Positions 1-5,799 of a stretch of DNA of 6,510 bases are shown piece by piece. Position 1 is the stretch's first letter, and each line of letters opens with the position of its first letter. The stretch spans positions 1 to 6,510 of the forward strand of contig JAFQGN010000213.1 in the NCBI GenBank assembly GCA_017398245.1, given 5' to 3'. The stretch is from Clostridia bacterium (GTDB lineage: Bacteria; Bacillota_A; Clostridia; Christensenellales; Aristaeellaceae). Position numbers and translations under genes: made by a program. Below the pieces are notes generated by a model. The model saw nothing but the letters and a program-made list of their open reading frames with translations, ran no database searches and was not told the DNA's origin.

Positions 1-186
1 GCGCCTGACCACCGTCTCGCGCAGAGCCTTTTCGCTTTCGCCGTCGAGATAGGTGTACGCCGTATCAAAATACCGGCCGCCTGCGGCGATGAACTCGTCC
101 GCCATCTGCGAAAGCAGCGGGTAGTCGATCGCGTCTGTGCCTTCGATCTTGGGCAGCCTCAGGTACCCAAAGCCCATCTTGTTCAT
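1..186 (-). CDS. Aldo/keto reductase, N-terminal fragment (runs off left edge)
   Basis: The visible 62 residues are the start of an aldo/keto reductase, an NADPH-dependent TIM-barrel oxidoreductase acting on aldehyde or ketone substrates in the cytoplasm. The opening MNKMGFGYLRLP is the first barrel strand typical of the family, especially of clostridial members that carry a C-terminal 4Fe-4S domain; that domain would lie outside the window. GGRYFDTAYTYLDGESE holds the catalytic Asp (residue 41) and Tyr (residue 46) in the usual D-x4-Y spacing. The ATG is preceded by AGGAG at 195-199 with an 8-nt gap. It overlaps the stop of the radical SAM gene as ATGA (183-186), so the two are probably translationally coupled. 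The reading frame stays open to position 1. The family call is firm; substrate is unknown. Confidence 0.9.
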   Translation of the reverse strand, partial: MNKMGFGYLRLPKIEGTDAIDYPLLSQMADEFIAAGGRYFDTAYTYLDGESEKALRETVVRR

Positions 187-1199
187 GCCTGCATCTCCTT
201 TTCTGCGTACATGCGCACGCTGAACGAATGCCTTTCGTCGTTCATATCATACAGTTCCGGCCCGGTCTGCGCAAGATATCTCTTCTGCCATTCCAGATAC
301 AGATCGCGGAAGCGGAAAATTTGCCGGTTCTCCGGCCTGCCGACCAGCCGCGCAAGCTGCTTCGGGGCGGGCATGGCGGCATAGAACGCATCGTCCATCG
401 CCTCCAGCTCGGCAACGATATCTCCGGCGGGCATGTTTTCGTATCTTTCGATATTCTCCGGCGTGAGCACGAGCGTAACATTGCGGCCCGTTGCGCGCGG
501 GAACACGCCGCTTCGGATCCACTCCGCCTCCGTTTTATGCGGAAAGGAGGAGAAGCGGGCCTTTGCCTGCGGACACAGGGCGGCGAAGTCCTCATCGGTA
601 AGCCGCTCGGCGGTCAGGCCGATCCCCCGACCCTTGGCGTGCGGGAGGAACACATAGATATCTTCGATGCCGTTTTGTTCCAGCAGCGCAAAGAGCTGCG
701 GCATCTGCGCCATATTCGTGCGGGTGAGCGCGACGGACGCCTGCGCCCTGAACCCCTGCCTGCACGCGCACTCGATCAGCATAAGCAGGTAGACAAAATC
801 ACCCTCTCTGCCGGCGAAGAGATCGTGCTGCTCCGGCAGGCCGTAGAAGGTCATATCCACAAGGCGCGCGCCGTCCTCTTTGACCGCATGCATCCATTGC
901 TCCGCCTGTTCGCGCGTCTTTATGCCCATGCCGTTGCACTGCAGGAACGAATTGCCCGAAAAACGGATGCAGCGCGCGATCTCGGGCGCATCCATGCAAT
1001 AGCCGATGTAAAACAGCGTGCTCAGCTCCGGCCTTGTCTCCTTCAGCTGCGAAAACACCCTTTGGGCGAGGGATTCGGCCCGGGCATATTCCACGCCCGT
1101 AGCGCGATACTTCGAATCCAGCAGGCAGTGCCTGCACAGGCAGCGGCAGGGCGCGCAGTAATTCGCGATCGAAAACGATGTGGTCTTCAGCTTTTCCAC
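183..1199 (-). CDS. Radical SAM protein of unknown substrate
   Basis: This is a 338-residue protein with a GTG start. An AGAGGTG ribosome site lies at 1206-1212, 6 nt before the GTG at 1197-1199. The frame stays open further upstream, but that extension would run back through the terminator and into the DUF2812 gene, so I reject it. Near the N-terminus ANYCAPCRCLCRHCLLDS contains the radical SAM CxxxCxxC motif (Cys18, Cys22, Cys25), which binds the [4Fe-4S] cluster that cleaves S-adenosylmethionine. Two further Cys (15 and 20) crowd the same loop. The body looks like a partial TIM barrel (FYIGYCMDAPEIARCIRFSG; VDMTFYGLPEQHD; ASVALTRTN; IEDIYVFLPHAKGRGIGL). No SPASM-type C-terminal cysteine cluster is visible. 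Expected function is a cytosolic radical reaction, possibly acting with the coupled aldo/keto reductase; substrate cannot be read from sequence. Confidence 0.88.
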   Translation of the reverse strand: MEKLKTTSFSIANYCAPCRCLCRHCLLDSKYRATGVEYARAESLAQRVFSQLKETRPELSTLFYIGYCMDAPEIARCIRFSGNSFLQCNGMGIKTREQAEQWMHAVKEDGARLVDMTFYGLPEQHDLFAGREGDFVYLLMLIECACRQGFRAQASVALTRTNMAQMPQLFALLEQNGIEDIYVFLPHAKGRGIGLTAERLTDEDFAALCPQAKARFSSFPHKTEAEWIRSGVFPRATGRNVTLVLTPENIERYENMPAGDIVAELEAMDDAFYAAMPAPKQLARLVGRPENRQIFRFRDLYLEWQKRYLAQTGPELYDMNDERHSFSVRMYAEKEMQA

Positions 1200-1238
1200 A
1201 GCAGGCACCTCTTTTGCACGTAAATTTGAGTGGCATCC

Positions 1239-1267
1239 ATTATAGCGCAATCGCGGGCAAAAGAAAA
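1239..1267 (-). promoter_or_regulatory. Candidate promoter of the radical SAM-aldo/keto reductase operon
   Basis: On the minus strand a perfect -10 hexamer TATAAT lies at 1239-1244. A weak -35 (TTTTCT, 1262-1267) is 17 bp upstream and overlaps the T-tract of the preceding terminator. Transcription would begin near 1232, giving a leader of about 33 nt before the GTG start. The -10 is convincing; the -35 is poor, so the promoter may be weak or need an activator. Confidence 0.6.
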
Positions 1268-1291
1268 GCCTGCGGCTTTGTGCGCAGGCTT
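1258..1291 (-). terminator. Intrinsic terminator of the PadR-DUF2812 operon
   Basis: Read on the minus strand, a perfect 9-bp stem (AAGCCTGCG / CGCAGGCTT, arms 1283-1291 and 1266-1274) with an 8-nt loop is followed by TTTTCTTTT. It begins 7 bp after the DUF2812 stop codon, just before the next operon's -10 box. This is a textbook factor-independent terminator. Confidence 0.9.
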
Positions 1292-1297
1292 GCAGGG

Positions 1298-1831
1298 TCA
1301 TTTCAGTTTTTTCTGGTATTGGATATAGCGGCTGCCGAAGAAAGCGAAAATGGCGATATACAGCGCGAGGATGAACAGATAGACCACGACCAGGGCATAA
1401 TTGCCGAGCATGGACTGCACGAACAGCTGCGGAACGACCAGGCAAAGGAACATGATCAGCAGCGGGGTCAGGCGGCCCTTGACGATGCGGCGCATCATTT
1501 CCAGGCGGGATTCGTCATCGCAAAAGATGCCCTCTTCCCCGTCGGTCATCTGATCGGCGGGCTTGCGGAAATAGCTGTAGCCAAGGTGATCGCCCATGTG
1601 TTCCCAGCCGCAATCGGCAAACATTTTGAGGTATTCCTCGCGATGGGCAAGGCCTTCCTGGTTGTAATCGAGCTGGTAGACCATGTCGCGCGGCTCGCAT
1701 TCGCGGAAGCGATAGCGGATGAAGAACAGGTCTTCAAATTCCCAGCCGTGGGCGTGCATTTGGCGCAGGTATGCGGCCTCCTCCTCGTACTGGAAAATGT
1801 GGAAAAAGCGCCATTCTGTCTTTTTATTCAT
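1298..1831 (-). CDS. DUF2812 domain membrane protein
   Basis: This is a 177-residue protein. Residues 1-95 match the DUF2812 pattern: basic start, aromatic-rich EWRFFHIFQYEEEAAYLRQM, the HGWEFEDLFFIRYRF strand segment, VYQLDYN, and a CGWEHMGDHLGYSYFRK segment. Two hydrophobic helices follow, about residues 122-141 and 145-166, ending in a basic tail (QYQKKLK), so it is probably an inner-membrane protein with a cytosolic N-domain. An ATG with AGAGGAG 7 nt upstream sets the start. It overlaps the end of the PadR gene by 8 bp (ATGAATAA), indicating coupled translation. PadR-DUF2812 pairs are common in Firmicutes, where the membrane protein is presumed to be the regulator's target. The molecular function is unknown. 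An intrinsic terminator follows directly. Confidence 0.87.
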   Translation of the reverse strand: MNKKTEWRFFHIFQYEEEAAYLRQMHAHGWEFEDLFFIRYRFRECEPRDMVYQLDYNQEGLAHREEYLKMFADCGWEHMGDHLGYSYFRKPADQMTDGEEGIFCDDESRLEMMRRIVKGRLTPLLIMFLCLVVPQLFVQSMLGNYALVVVYLFILALYIAIFAFFGSRYIQYQKKLK

Positions 1832-2147
1832 GCGTATGCTCCTCTCTGGAGTTGCGGTAAAGCCGCTCGATCCTCGTCTTTTCCATCTGCAGGATCTCGG
1901 CGCCGAGCGGCGTGATCTCGTAGATCTTGCGCTTGTCTTCTTCATTGATAAAGCGGATCAGGCCGTCCTTTTCCATTTTGGAAAGGCTGCCGTACATGGT
2001 GCCCGGGCTGAGGCGGATCTCGCCGCCGGTCATTTTTTCCACCATCTGCACGATACCGTAGCCGTGATTCGGCCTTTGCAGGCACAAAAGGATATAAAAG
2101 CCGGTCTCCGTCATGGGCACGTACACTTTTTTGATATGCGGATCCAT
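1824..2147 (-). CDS. PadR-family transcriptional repressor
   Basis: This is a 107-residue winged-helix DNA-binding protein. MTETGFYILLCLQRPNHGYGIVQMVEKMTGGEIRLSPGTMYGSLSKM is the PadR N-terminal domain, with the HGYGI helix and the PGTMYGSL recognition helix at about 48-55. The wing (DGLIRFINEEDKRKIYEIT) runs to about residue 79. The C-terminal helix is short, as in the small PadR subfamily that dimerises through one helix. I take the ATG at 2145-2147 because AGGAGG lies 4 nt upstream; a longer reading would start inside the operator. It is the first gene of an operon with the DUF2812 protein. The promoter carries two palindromes that are the obvious autoregulatory sites. The effector ligand is unknown. 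Confidence 0.93.
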   Translation of the reverse strand: MDPHIKKVYVPMTETGFYILLCLQRPNHGYGIVQMVEKMTGGEIRLSPGTMYGSLSKMEKDGLIRFINEEDKRKIYEITPLGAEILQMEKTRIERLYRNSREEHTHE

Positions 2148-2173
2148 ATTGCCTCCTGTTTCGCAGCACGATG

Positions 2174-2209
2174 TATCGCAGTGCGATATTATTATATCGC
2201 ACTGCGATA
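2174..2209 (-). promoter_or_regulatory. Tandem palindromic operator of the PadR regulator
   Basis: Two 15-bp sites, 2174-2188 and 2195-2209, each read TATCGCA-N-TGCGATA and are perfect palindromes around the central base. Their centres (2181 and 2202) are 21 bp apart, two helical turns, so two dimers would bind the same face. Together they also form a 16-bp perfect inverted repeat with a 4-bp spacer. One site fills the -35/-10 spacer and the other covers the expected transcription start. A weaker third match (11 of 15) lies at 2159-2173. Binding by the adjacent PadR protein is inferred from position. Confidence 0.85.
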
Positions 2210-2219
2210 GTCCTGTCAA
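2191..2219 (-). promoter_or_regulatory. Perfect consensus sigma-70/SigA promoter of the PadR operon
   Basis: On the minus strand TTGACA (2214-2219) is followed by exactly 17 bp and TATAAT (2191-2196), so both hexamers and the spacing are consensus. The expected start is near 2184, about 37 nt upstream of the PadR ATG. Such a strong promoter makes sense only if it is tightly repressed, which fits the overlapping operator palindromes. Confidence 0.9.
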
Positions 2220-2239
2220 GCCCCGGACATTTTATTTAT

Positions 2240-2362
2240 TGCGGGGAGGGTATTTCTTTAGAAAAAGAGGCGCCGACGTCAAATCTTCGATTTAGCGTCG
2301 GCGGTCAGCCGAAGGGCTGACTTGCAGAACCTAAAGGTTCTGCAACCATGCCCCTCCCCGCA
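2240..2362. repeat. Intergenic element of three abutting hairpins inside an outer inverted repeat
   Basis: An 11-bp perfect inverted repeat (TGCGGGGAGGG 2240-2250; CCCTCCCCGCA 2352-2362) encloses three stem-loops with no bases between them. The first is 2271-2303 (8-bp CGCCGACG stem, extended by an inner AAATC/GATTT pairing). The second is 2304-2321 (GTCAGCC, loop GAAG). The third is 2322-2345 (TTGCAGAACC, loop TAAA, 10 bp perfect). There is no credible coding sequence. It resembles a dispersed palindromic intergenic repeat, but I cannot see other copies in this window. It sits between the end of the esterase gene and the PadR promoter. Confidence 0.7.
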
Positions 2363-2431
2363 CCCCACCCAAAGAAACCATTTTTGATGGATGCTAATTC
2401 TATTTTTAATCGCCTATTCAATCAAAAGGTC

Positions 2432-2453
2432 AGAAACCCCATAATCGGTTTCT
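2432..2453. repeat. Small inverted repeat
   Basis: AGAAACC (2432-2438) and GGTTTCT (2447-2453) pair over 7 bp with an 8-nt loop, in the AT-richer part of the non-coding stretch downstream of the esterase gene. No T-tract follows on either strand, so a terminator role is not supported. Confidence 0.45.
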
Positions 2454-2465
2454 TTTCGGGAGAGC

Positions 2466-2507
2466 GCGAGAACCCCTTTTCTTTTCCCAAAGAAAAGGGG
2501 TTCTCGC
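2466..2507. repeat. 19-bp perfect hairpin downstream of the esterase gene
   Basis: The arms 2466-2484 and 2489-2507 are perfectly complementary over 19 bp (GCGAGAACCCC... / ...GGGGTTCTCGC) with the loop TCCC. It begins 22 bp past the esterase stop codon. It would stabilise or help end the esterase mRNA, but no T-run follows the stem on the minus strand, so it is not a classical intrinsic terminator. It may instead be a mobile or REP-like palindrome or a 3'-end protecting structure. Confidence 0.75.
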
Positions 2508-2528
2508 AAAAACCACTCGTCCTCTCGG

Positions 2529-5168
2529 TTACTTGAGCGTGACCGTGCAGTCCAGCACATGCGCCTTGAGCACGAGTTCGCAGCCGGTCAGATCCGCGCC
2601 GGAAAGATCGAACTCGATTTCGCCGCTGAGCGCGCCCTGCGCAATCGCCGCGCCGGCTTCCGCCTCAAAGACGATCTCATCGCCCTGTACCGCCTGCAGT
2701 ACGAACACGACATTCAGATCCTGCACAGTTTCGGGCAGGTAAGAGGACGCAGGCACCACATTGCAATAGGCGAGAATGCCCTCGTCCGCCGTCCACTGCG
2801 CCTTGCCATCGGCCGAGATGCTGCCGTGGATCAGATCGCCGATGGCCGCGTCCGCAGCGTACATATCGCCGCGCACATAGCCGAAGCACTCGTCAAAGAA
2901 GGGCACATAGAAGGAGGAATCGTGCCCGCCGTTGTCGATCAGGAAATAGTGTTCCACGCCGAGAGCAAGCAACTGCTCGTGCAGCTCGATCGCAGGTACA
3001 CCGAAGCCGTAGGAATCCTGATTGCCGCAGATGAAGGCCATGGAGAAATAATCCATATATTCGGCCGATTCCGCCGCGGCGATAGCGTTCGGGCTGTTCT
3101 TGCCGCCATAGCTGAACGCGCCATAGAAGCTGACTGCGCCGGAGAACACGTCCGGGTTATGCAGCGCAACGCTGTACGCGCCCTGACCGCCCATGGAGCA
3201 GCCCGCCGTGAGACGATAGCGCGCGTCCGGAATGGTGCGGTACTCGGAATCGATCAGCGGAACGAGCTCTTCCACCACCATCTTTTCCCAATCGCCCGCC
3301 CACCAGGAGTTGCCGTCGCTGTTGGGGATGACCACGATCATTTCATCAAACAGGCCCGCCGCCGCGCCCTCGTCCAGCAGCTGGTCAACCTTGTCGCTGC
3401 GGTAGGAGGTATGATCGGAATTGAACTGATGCAGCAGATATACCGTGGGATAGCGCTTGCCGGAGGTCTCATAACCCTCGGGCAGATAGATGAGATACTG
3501 GTTTTCGATGGGTCCGTCCGCATTGCTCGCCTTGCCCGCGTATTCGGAAACGAAGGTCTTTTCGACAAGGCCCTCCTCGGCCGAGGAGCCGCCCTCCAGA
3601 GCCGCGCGGCTGTACAGGCCGATGGGGCCGGCATACCAGCCGCCCGCGCCGTAGGGCTGATCGTTCCACGCGCGCACGACGATCACATTTTCGCCGCCGC
3701 GCACCAGCAGGCTTTCATCGATGTCGTACTTCGAATATTCCGCCCAGGTGGTCTGGCCGTTGGGCTCGCCCGCGTCGGTCATGCCGGTGGAGCCGACCTT
3801 TACGCCGTTGAGATAGACCTCGCAGCGGTCGTCGATATAGCCGATGGAGAGGATCAGATCGTCGCTGTCAAACTCCTGCGGCACATACACGCTCTTGGCA
3901 TAATAGCCGTTGCCGGTGATCATGTAGTTGAAGAAATCCGCGCCGCCAAAGCCGGTTTTGACCGTGCTGTCGTTGATATTGCCGTAATCCTTTGCCCAGT
4001 TGCCGAGGCCCGGCTGCACGACATGCCATTGTTCAAATTCTTCTGCCGTCAGCGTAGCGGGGTTGATCGCCTGCATGCCGGTGTAGCGGAAGTACCAGTC
4101 GCCCGCCAGTTCGATCTTCTGCACGTCGCCGTCGATGATCGCATCCTGCGCGCGGATCAGGCTTGCAGAGGCAAGTTCCACCTCGCCGCCCAGCAATTTC
4201 AGCATCAGCACGATGTTCGAGGATTCGCCGTTGACGATATTCGCAACGTGCGCTTCGCCCTCGGCAGATTCCATGACGCTCACCGTTCTTACAAGAGTTT
4301 CGGCCAGAACTTCGCCCGTGGCAGGGTCCTGCACCTGCAGGACGATCTGCGCGGGCGTATCCTCGCCGTATCCGGCGGCAGTTTCGTTCAGCGCAACGCT
4401 GTACTGCACCACAACGCTTTCCTGCTGCGCGCCGACCGTGCTGCTCTCCAGCGAGACCGTGCCCGTGGCAAGGCCGCCGAGCATACGCGCGGTCAGCCTG
4501 TCGGCCAGACGCGCGGCCGATTCGGCGATAAACTGCTCGTCAAACGCGCCCGGGCGCAGCGTGAACTCGTGCGCCTCCGCGCCAGTGTGATATTCGATCA
4601 GCAGCGCGCCCAGATCGTTCGTCGAGCCTTCCATGCGCGCGAGCGCATCGCCCGCCGGCGCGTCCATATAGGTATAGATCTGCTCAAAGCCCTTCGCGCC
4701 CAGCTTTTTCGCCATGGCGTATACATCGCCGGCCTGCCACAGCTGCGCGCCGCCGGCAAAATCTCCGCGGACGGAGGCCAGCATCTGCACGGGGCTGTCC
4801 TGAGAAAGGCCGATGGCATAGGCCAGGTAGCCGCCCGCATCGACGCCGACCAGCGCGCGGTGCTGCGCGTCGGCCACGGTCCTGTACTGCGCGTCCACCT
4901 GTGCGATGACGGCGGCAAGATCGTCCGCCGAGTTCAGCACGGGCCTGACGATGATCCATTCCATACCGCCGGCGGAAAGGTCTTCGCCCAGCGCGCTGTC
5001 GTCCGCTTTGCCCGGCTGCTGCGGCAGCACATACGCAACCGGGTAGCGCGCCGCGCCGCCTTCGTATCCTTCCGGAAGGATTACCTCATACTGCGGCCCG
5101 CTCTGCGCCAGCGCAGAGCCCAGCAGCACGCAAAGCGCCAATGCAAACACCATTAAAAACTTCTTCAC
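2529..5168 (-). CDS. Secreted two-domain esterase with one degenerate esterase domain
   Basis: This is an 879-residue exported protein. The signal peptide is MKKFLMVFALALCVLLGSALA, probably cleaved after Ala21; no lipobox is seen. Residues about 25-230 form an esterase-like domain (VILPEGYE...RYPVAYVL...AQYRTVADAQHRALVGVDAGG). Residues 235-345 are a beta-rich linker domain. Residues 352-521 look like a galactose-binding-like jelly roll (LAGDWYFRY, YYAKSVYVP, CEVYLNGVKVGS, WYAGPIGLYSR). Residues 555-765 are a second esterase domain (Esterase D/feruloyl-esterase type) with GCSMGG (Ser658), CGNQD (probable acid Asp718) and NGGHD (His749). Residues 770-879 are a C-terminal extension of unknown fold. 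The first esterase copy has Asp110 at the Ser position and probably Ala208 at the His position, so it is likely inactive. The start is GTG, with AGGAGG at 5176-5181 and a 7-nt gap. The likely role is de-esterifying plant or host glycans outside the cell; the substrate is not readable. Confidence 0.88.
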   Translation of the reverse strand: MKKFLMVFALALCVLLGSALAQSGPQYEVILPEGYEGGAARYPVAYVLPQQPGKADDSALGEDLSAGGMEWIIVRPVLNSADDLAAVIAQVDAQYRTVADAQHRALVGVDAGGYLAYAIGLSQDSPVQMLASVRGDFAGGAQLWQAGDVYAMAKKLGAKGFEQIYTYMDAPAGDALARMEGSTNDLGALLIEYHTGAEAHEFTLRPGAFDEQFIAESAARLADRLTARMLGGLATGTVSLESSTVGAQQESVVVQYSVALNETAAGYGEDTPAQIVLQVQDPATGEVLAETLVRTVSVMESAEGEAHVANIVNGESSNIVLMLKLLGGEVELASASLIRAQDAIIDGDVQKIELAGDWYFRYTGMQAINPATLTAEEFEQWHVVQPGLGNWAKDYGNINDSTVKTGFGGADFFNYMITGNGYYAKSVYVPQEFDSDDLILSIGYIDDRCEVYLNGVKVGSTGMTDAGEPNGQTTWAEYSKYDIDESLLVRGGENVIVVRAWNDQPYGAGGWYAGPIGLYSRAALEGGSSAEEGLVEKTFVSEYAGKASNADGPIENQYLIYLPEGYETSGKRYPTVYLLHQFNSDHTSYRSDKVDQLLDEGAAAGLFDEMIVVIPNSDGNSWWAGDWEKMVVEELVPLIDSEYRTIPDARYRLTAGCSMGGQGAYSVALHNPDVFSGAVSFYGAFSYGGKNSPNAIAAAESAEYMDYFSMAFICGNQDSYGFGVPAIELHEQLLALGVEHYFLIDNGGHDSSFYVPFFDECFGYVRGDMYAADAAIGDLIHGSISADGKAQWTADEGILAYCNVVPASSYLPETVQDLNVVFVLQAVQGDEIVFEAEAGAAIAQGALSGEIEFDLSGADLTGCELVLKAHVLDCTVTLK

Positions 5169-5211
5169 GCGTTTCCCTCCTGTTCGCTCGTCGGGTTCTT
5201 CCTACACCTTC

Positions 5212-5240
5212 ATGATACCATTCTTTTAACTTTGCGTAAA
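5212..5240 (-). promoter_or_regulatory. Promoter of the esterase gene
   Basis: On the minus strand TTTACG (5235-5240) and TATCAT (5212-5217) are separated by 17 bp, matching 4/6 and 5/6 of the sigma-70/SigA consensus. The expected start near 5205 leaves a leader of about 37 nt containing the AGGAGG site. No operator-like palindrome is evident. Confidence 0.7.
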
Positions 5241-5296
5241 CACCCGCAGGCGAACAAACCTTTCGTTTCTTCTGCAGCGCCCCCGGCGAAAGCATA

Positions 5297-5336
5297 GAAA
5301 AAGAGCCGACAGATTCATGCCGGATCCGTCGGCTCT
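5297..5336 (-). terminator. Intrinsic terminator closing the CRISPR locus
   Basis: Read on the minus strand, AGAGCCGAC (5328-5336) pairs perfectly over 9 bp with GTCGGCTCT (5302-5310), and the T-run extends to 5298. It lies 46 bp beyond the last CRISPR repeat and upstream of the esterase promoter, so it would end array transcripts and insulate the esterase gene. In the opposite direction no T-run follows, so it works for minus-strand transcripts only. This supports a minus orientation for the array. Confidence 0.8.
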
Positions 5337-5373
5337 CCTGTTTGCGTATTTCTACGGCGTGCAAAGAAACAGG
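5337..5373. repeat. Inverted repeat in the CRISPR trailer
   Basis: CCTGTTT (5337-5343) and AAACAGG (5367-5373) form a 7-bp stem; an alternative inner pairing TTTGC/GCAAA (5341-5345 and 5361-5365) is also possible. It directly abuts the terminator and sits 8 bp from the last repeat, so it may form a tandem 3' structure on the array transcript. Confidence 0.5.
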
Positions 5374-5381
5374 GTTCAAAT

Positions 5382-5742
5382 CCATCAAACCACACGCTCG
5401 CGCACGCTGCAACATGGCGCTGCTGGTCACGCAAACCCACGGACGAGCCTTCAAGCCACACGCTCGCACACGCTGCAACTCAACGTTTTCTGCATTATAC
5501 CACATCCCGCTCACCTTCAAGCCACACGCTCGCGCATGCTGCAACCTGATGGCGAAAAAGGAGGAAGAACATGCGGCAGCCTTCAAGCCACACGCTCGCG
5601 CACGCTGCAACTCTGGCAAGTGAATGCTCTTTGCATCCTATCAGCCTTCAAGCCACACGCTCGCGCACGCTGCAACGGACGACGCAATGGCTGCGCTGCG
5701 TTATGGCGTGCCTTCAAGCCACACGCTCGTGCACGCTGCAAC
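5382..5742 (-). CRISPR. CRISPR array, 6 repeats of 32 bp and 5 spacers (type V-F, Cas12f-associated)
   Basis: The repeats lie at 5382-5413, 5448-5479, 5514-5545, 5580-5611, 5645-5676 and 5711-5742. Four spacers are 34 bp and one (5612-5644) is 33 bp, all unrelated in sequence. Read on the minus strand the repeat begins GTTGCAGCGTGC and ends GTGGCTTGAAGG. Repeats at 5580 and 5645 match the consensus. Those at 5711, 5514 and 5448 each have one substitution (5730, 5537, 5468). The one at 5382 has two (5384, 5389), as expected for the terminal, leader-distal repeat. The minus orientation is further supported by the downstream terminator, the co-directional cas12f gene, and a GCGTGC/GCGTGT stem that needs G-U pairs available only in the minus-strand RNA. 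The GTTGCAG start and TGAAGG motif recall known Cas12f1 repeats. Confidence 0.95.
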
Positions 5743-5745
5743 GGC

Positions 5746-5790
5746 AAAAATGCACAACATGTGACCCCATGCACGGACTACTATGTGCAT
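5746..5790 (-). terminator. Possible tracrRNA terminator or array leader structure
   Basis: On the minus strand ATGCAC (5785-5790) can pair with GTGCAT at 5769-5774 or with a second GTGCAT at 5750-5755 that runs into TTTTT (5746-5750). The T-run ends only 3 bp before the first repeat. This could end a tracrRNA or form part of the short array leader. The two alternative pairings make the call uncertain. Confidence 0.4.
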
Positions 5791-5799
5791 ACTTAACCT

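Noticed and set aside
228..1223. A 331-codon plus-strand open frame opposite the radical SAM gene
   Set aside because: It is antisense to a gene with clear radical SAM motifs, has no family resemblance and no ribosome site.
1200..1445. N-terminal extension of the radical SAM protein to an ATG at 1445
   Set aside because: It would cross the intrinsic terminator and the consensus -10 box and overlap the DUF2812 gene; the GTG at 1199 has a well-placed ribosome site.
2348..2536. Small plus-strand open frame of 62 codons
   Set aside because: It runs through the palindromic stretch, including the 19-bp hairpin, and has no ribosome site.
2559..5156. An 865-codon open frame on the plus strand opposite the esterase gene
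   Set aside because: It mirrors the esterase gene codon for codon, has Arg/His/Ala-rich composition typical of GC-rich antisense frames, and has no ribosome site or recognisable domain.
5382..5742. Type I-C array assignment
   Set aside because: The 32-bp length and the GTGGCTTGAA end resemble type I-C repeats (GTGGATTGAAAC), but the only cas gene here is Cas12f-like and the nearby anti-repeat fits a tracrRNA-dependent type V system. A remote I-C module cannot be excluded.
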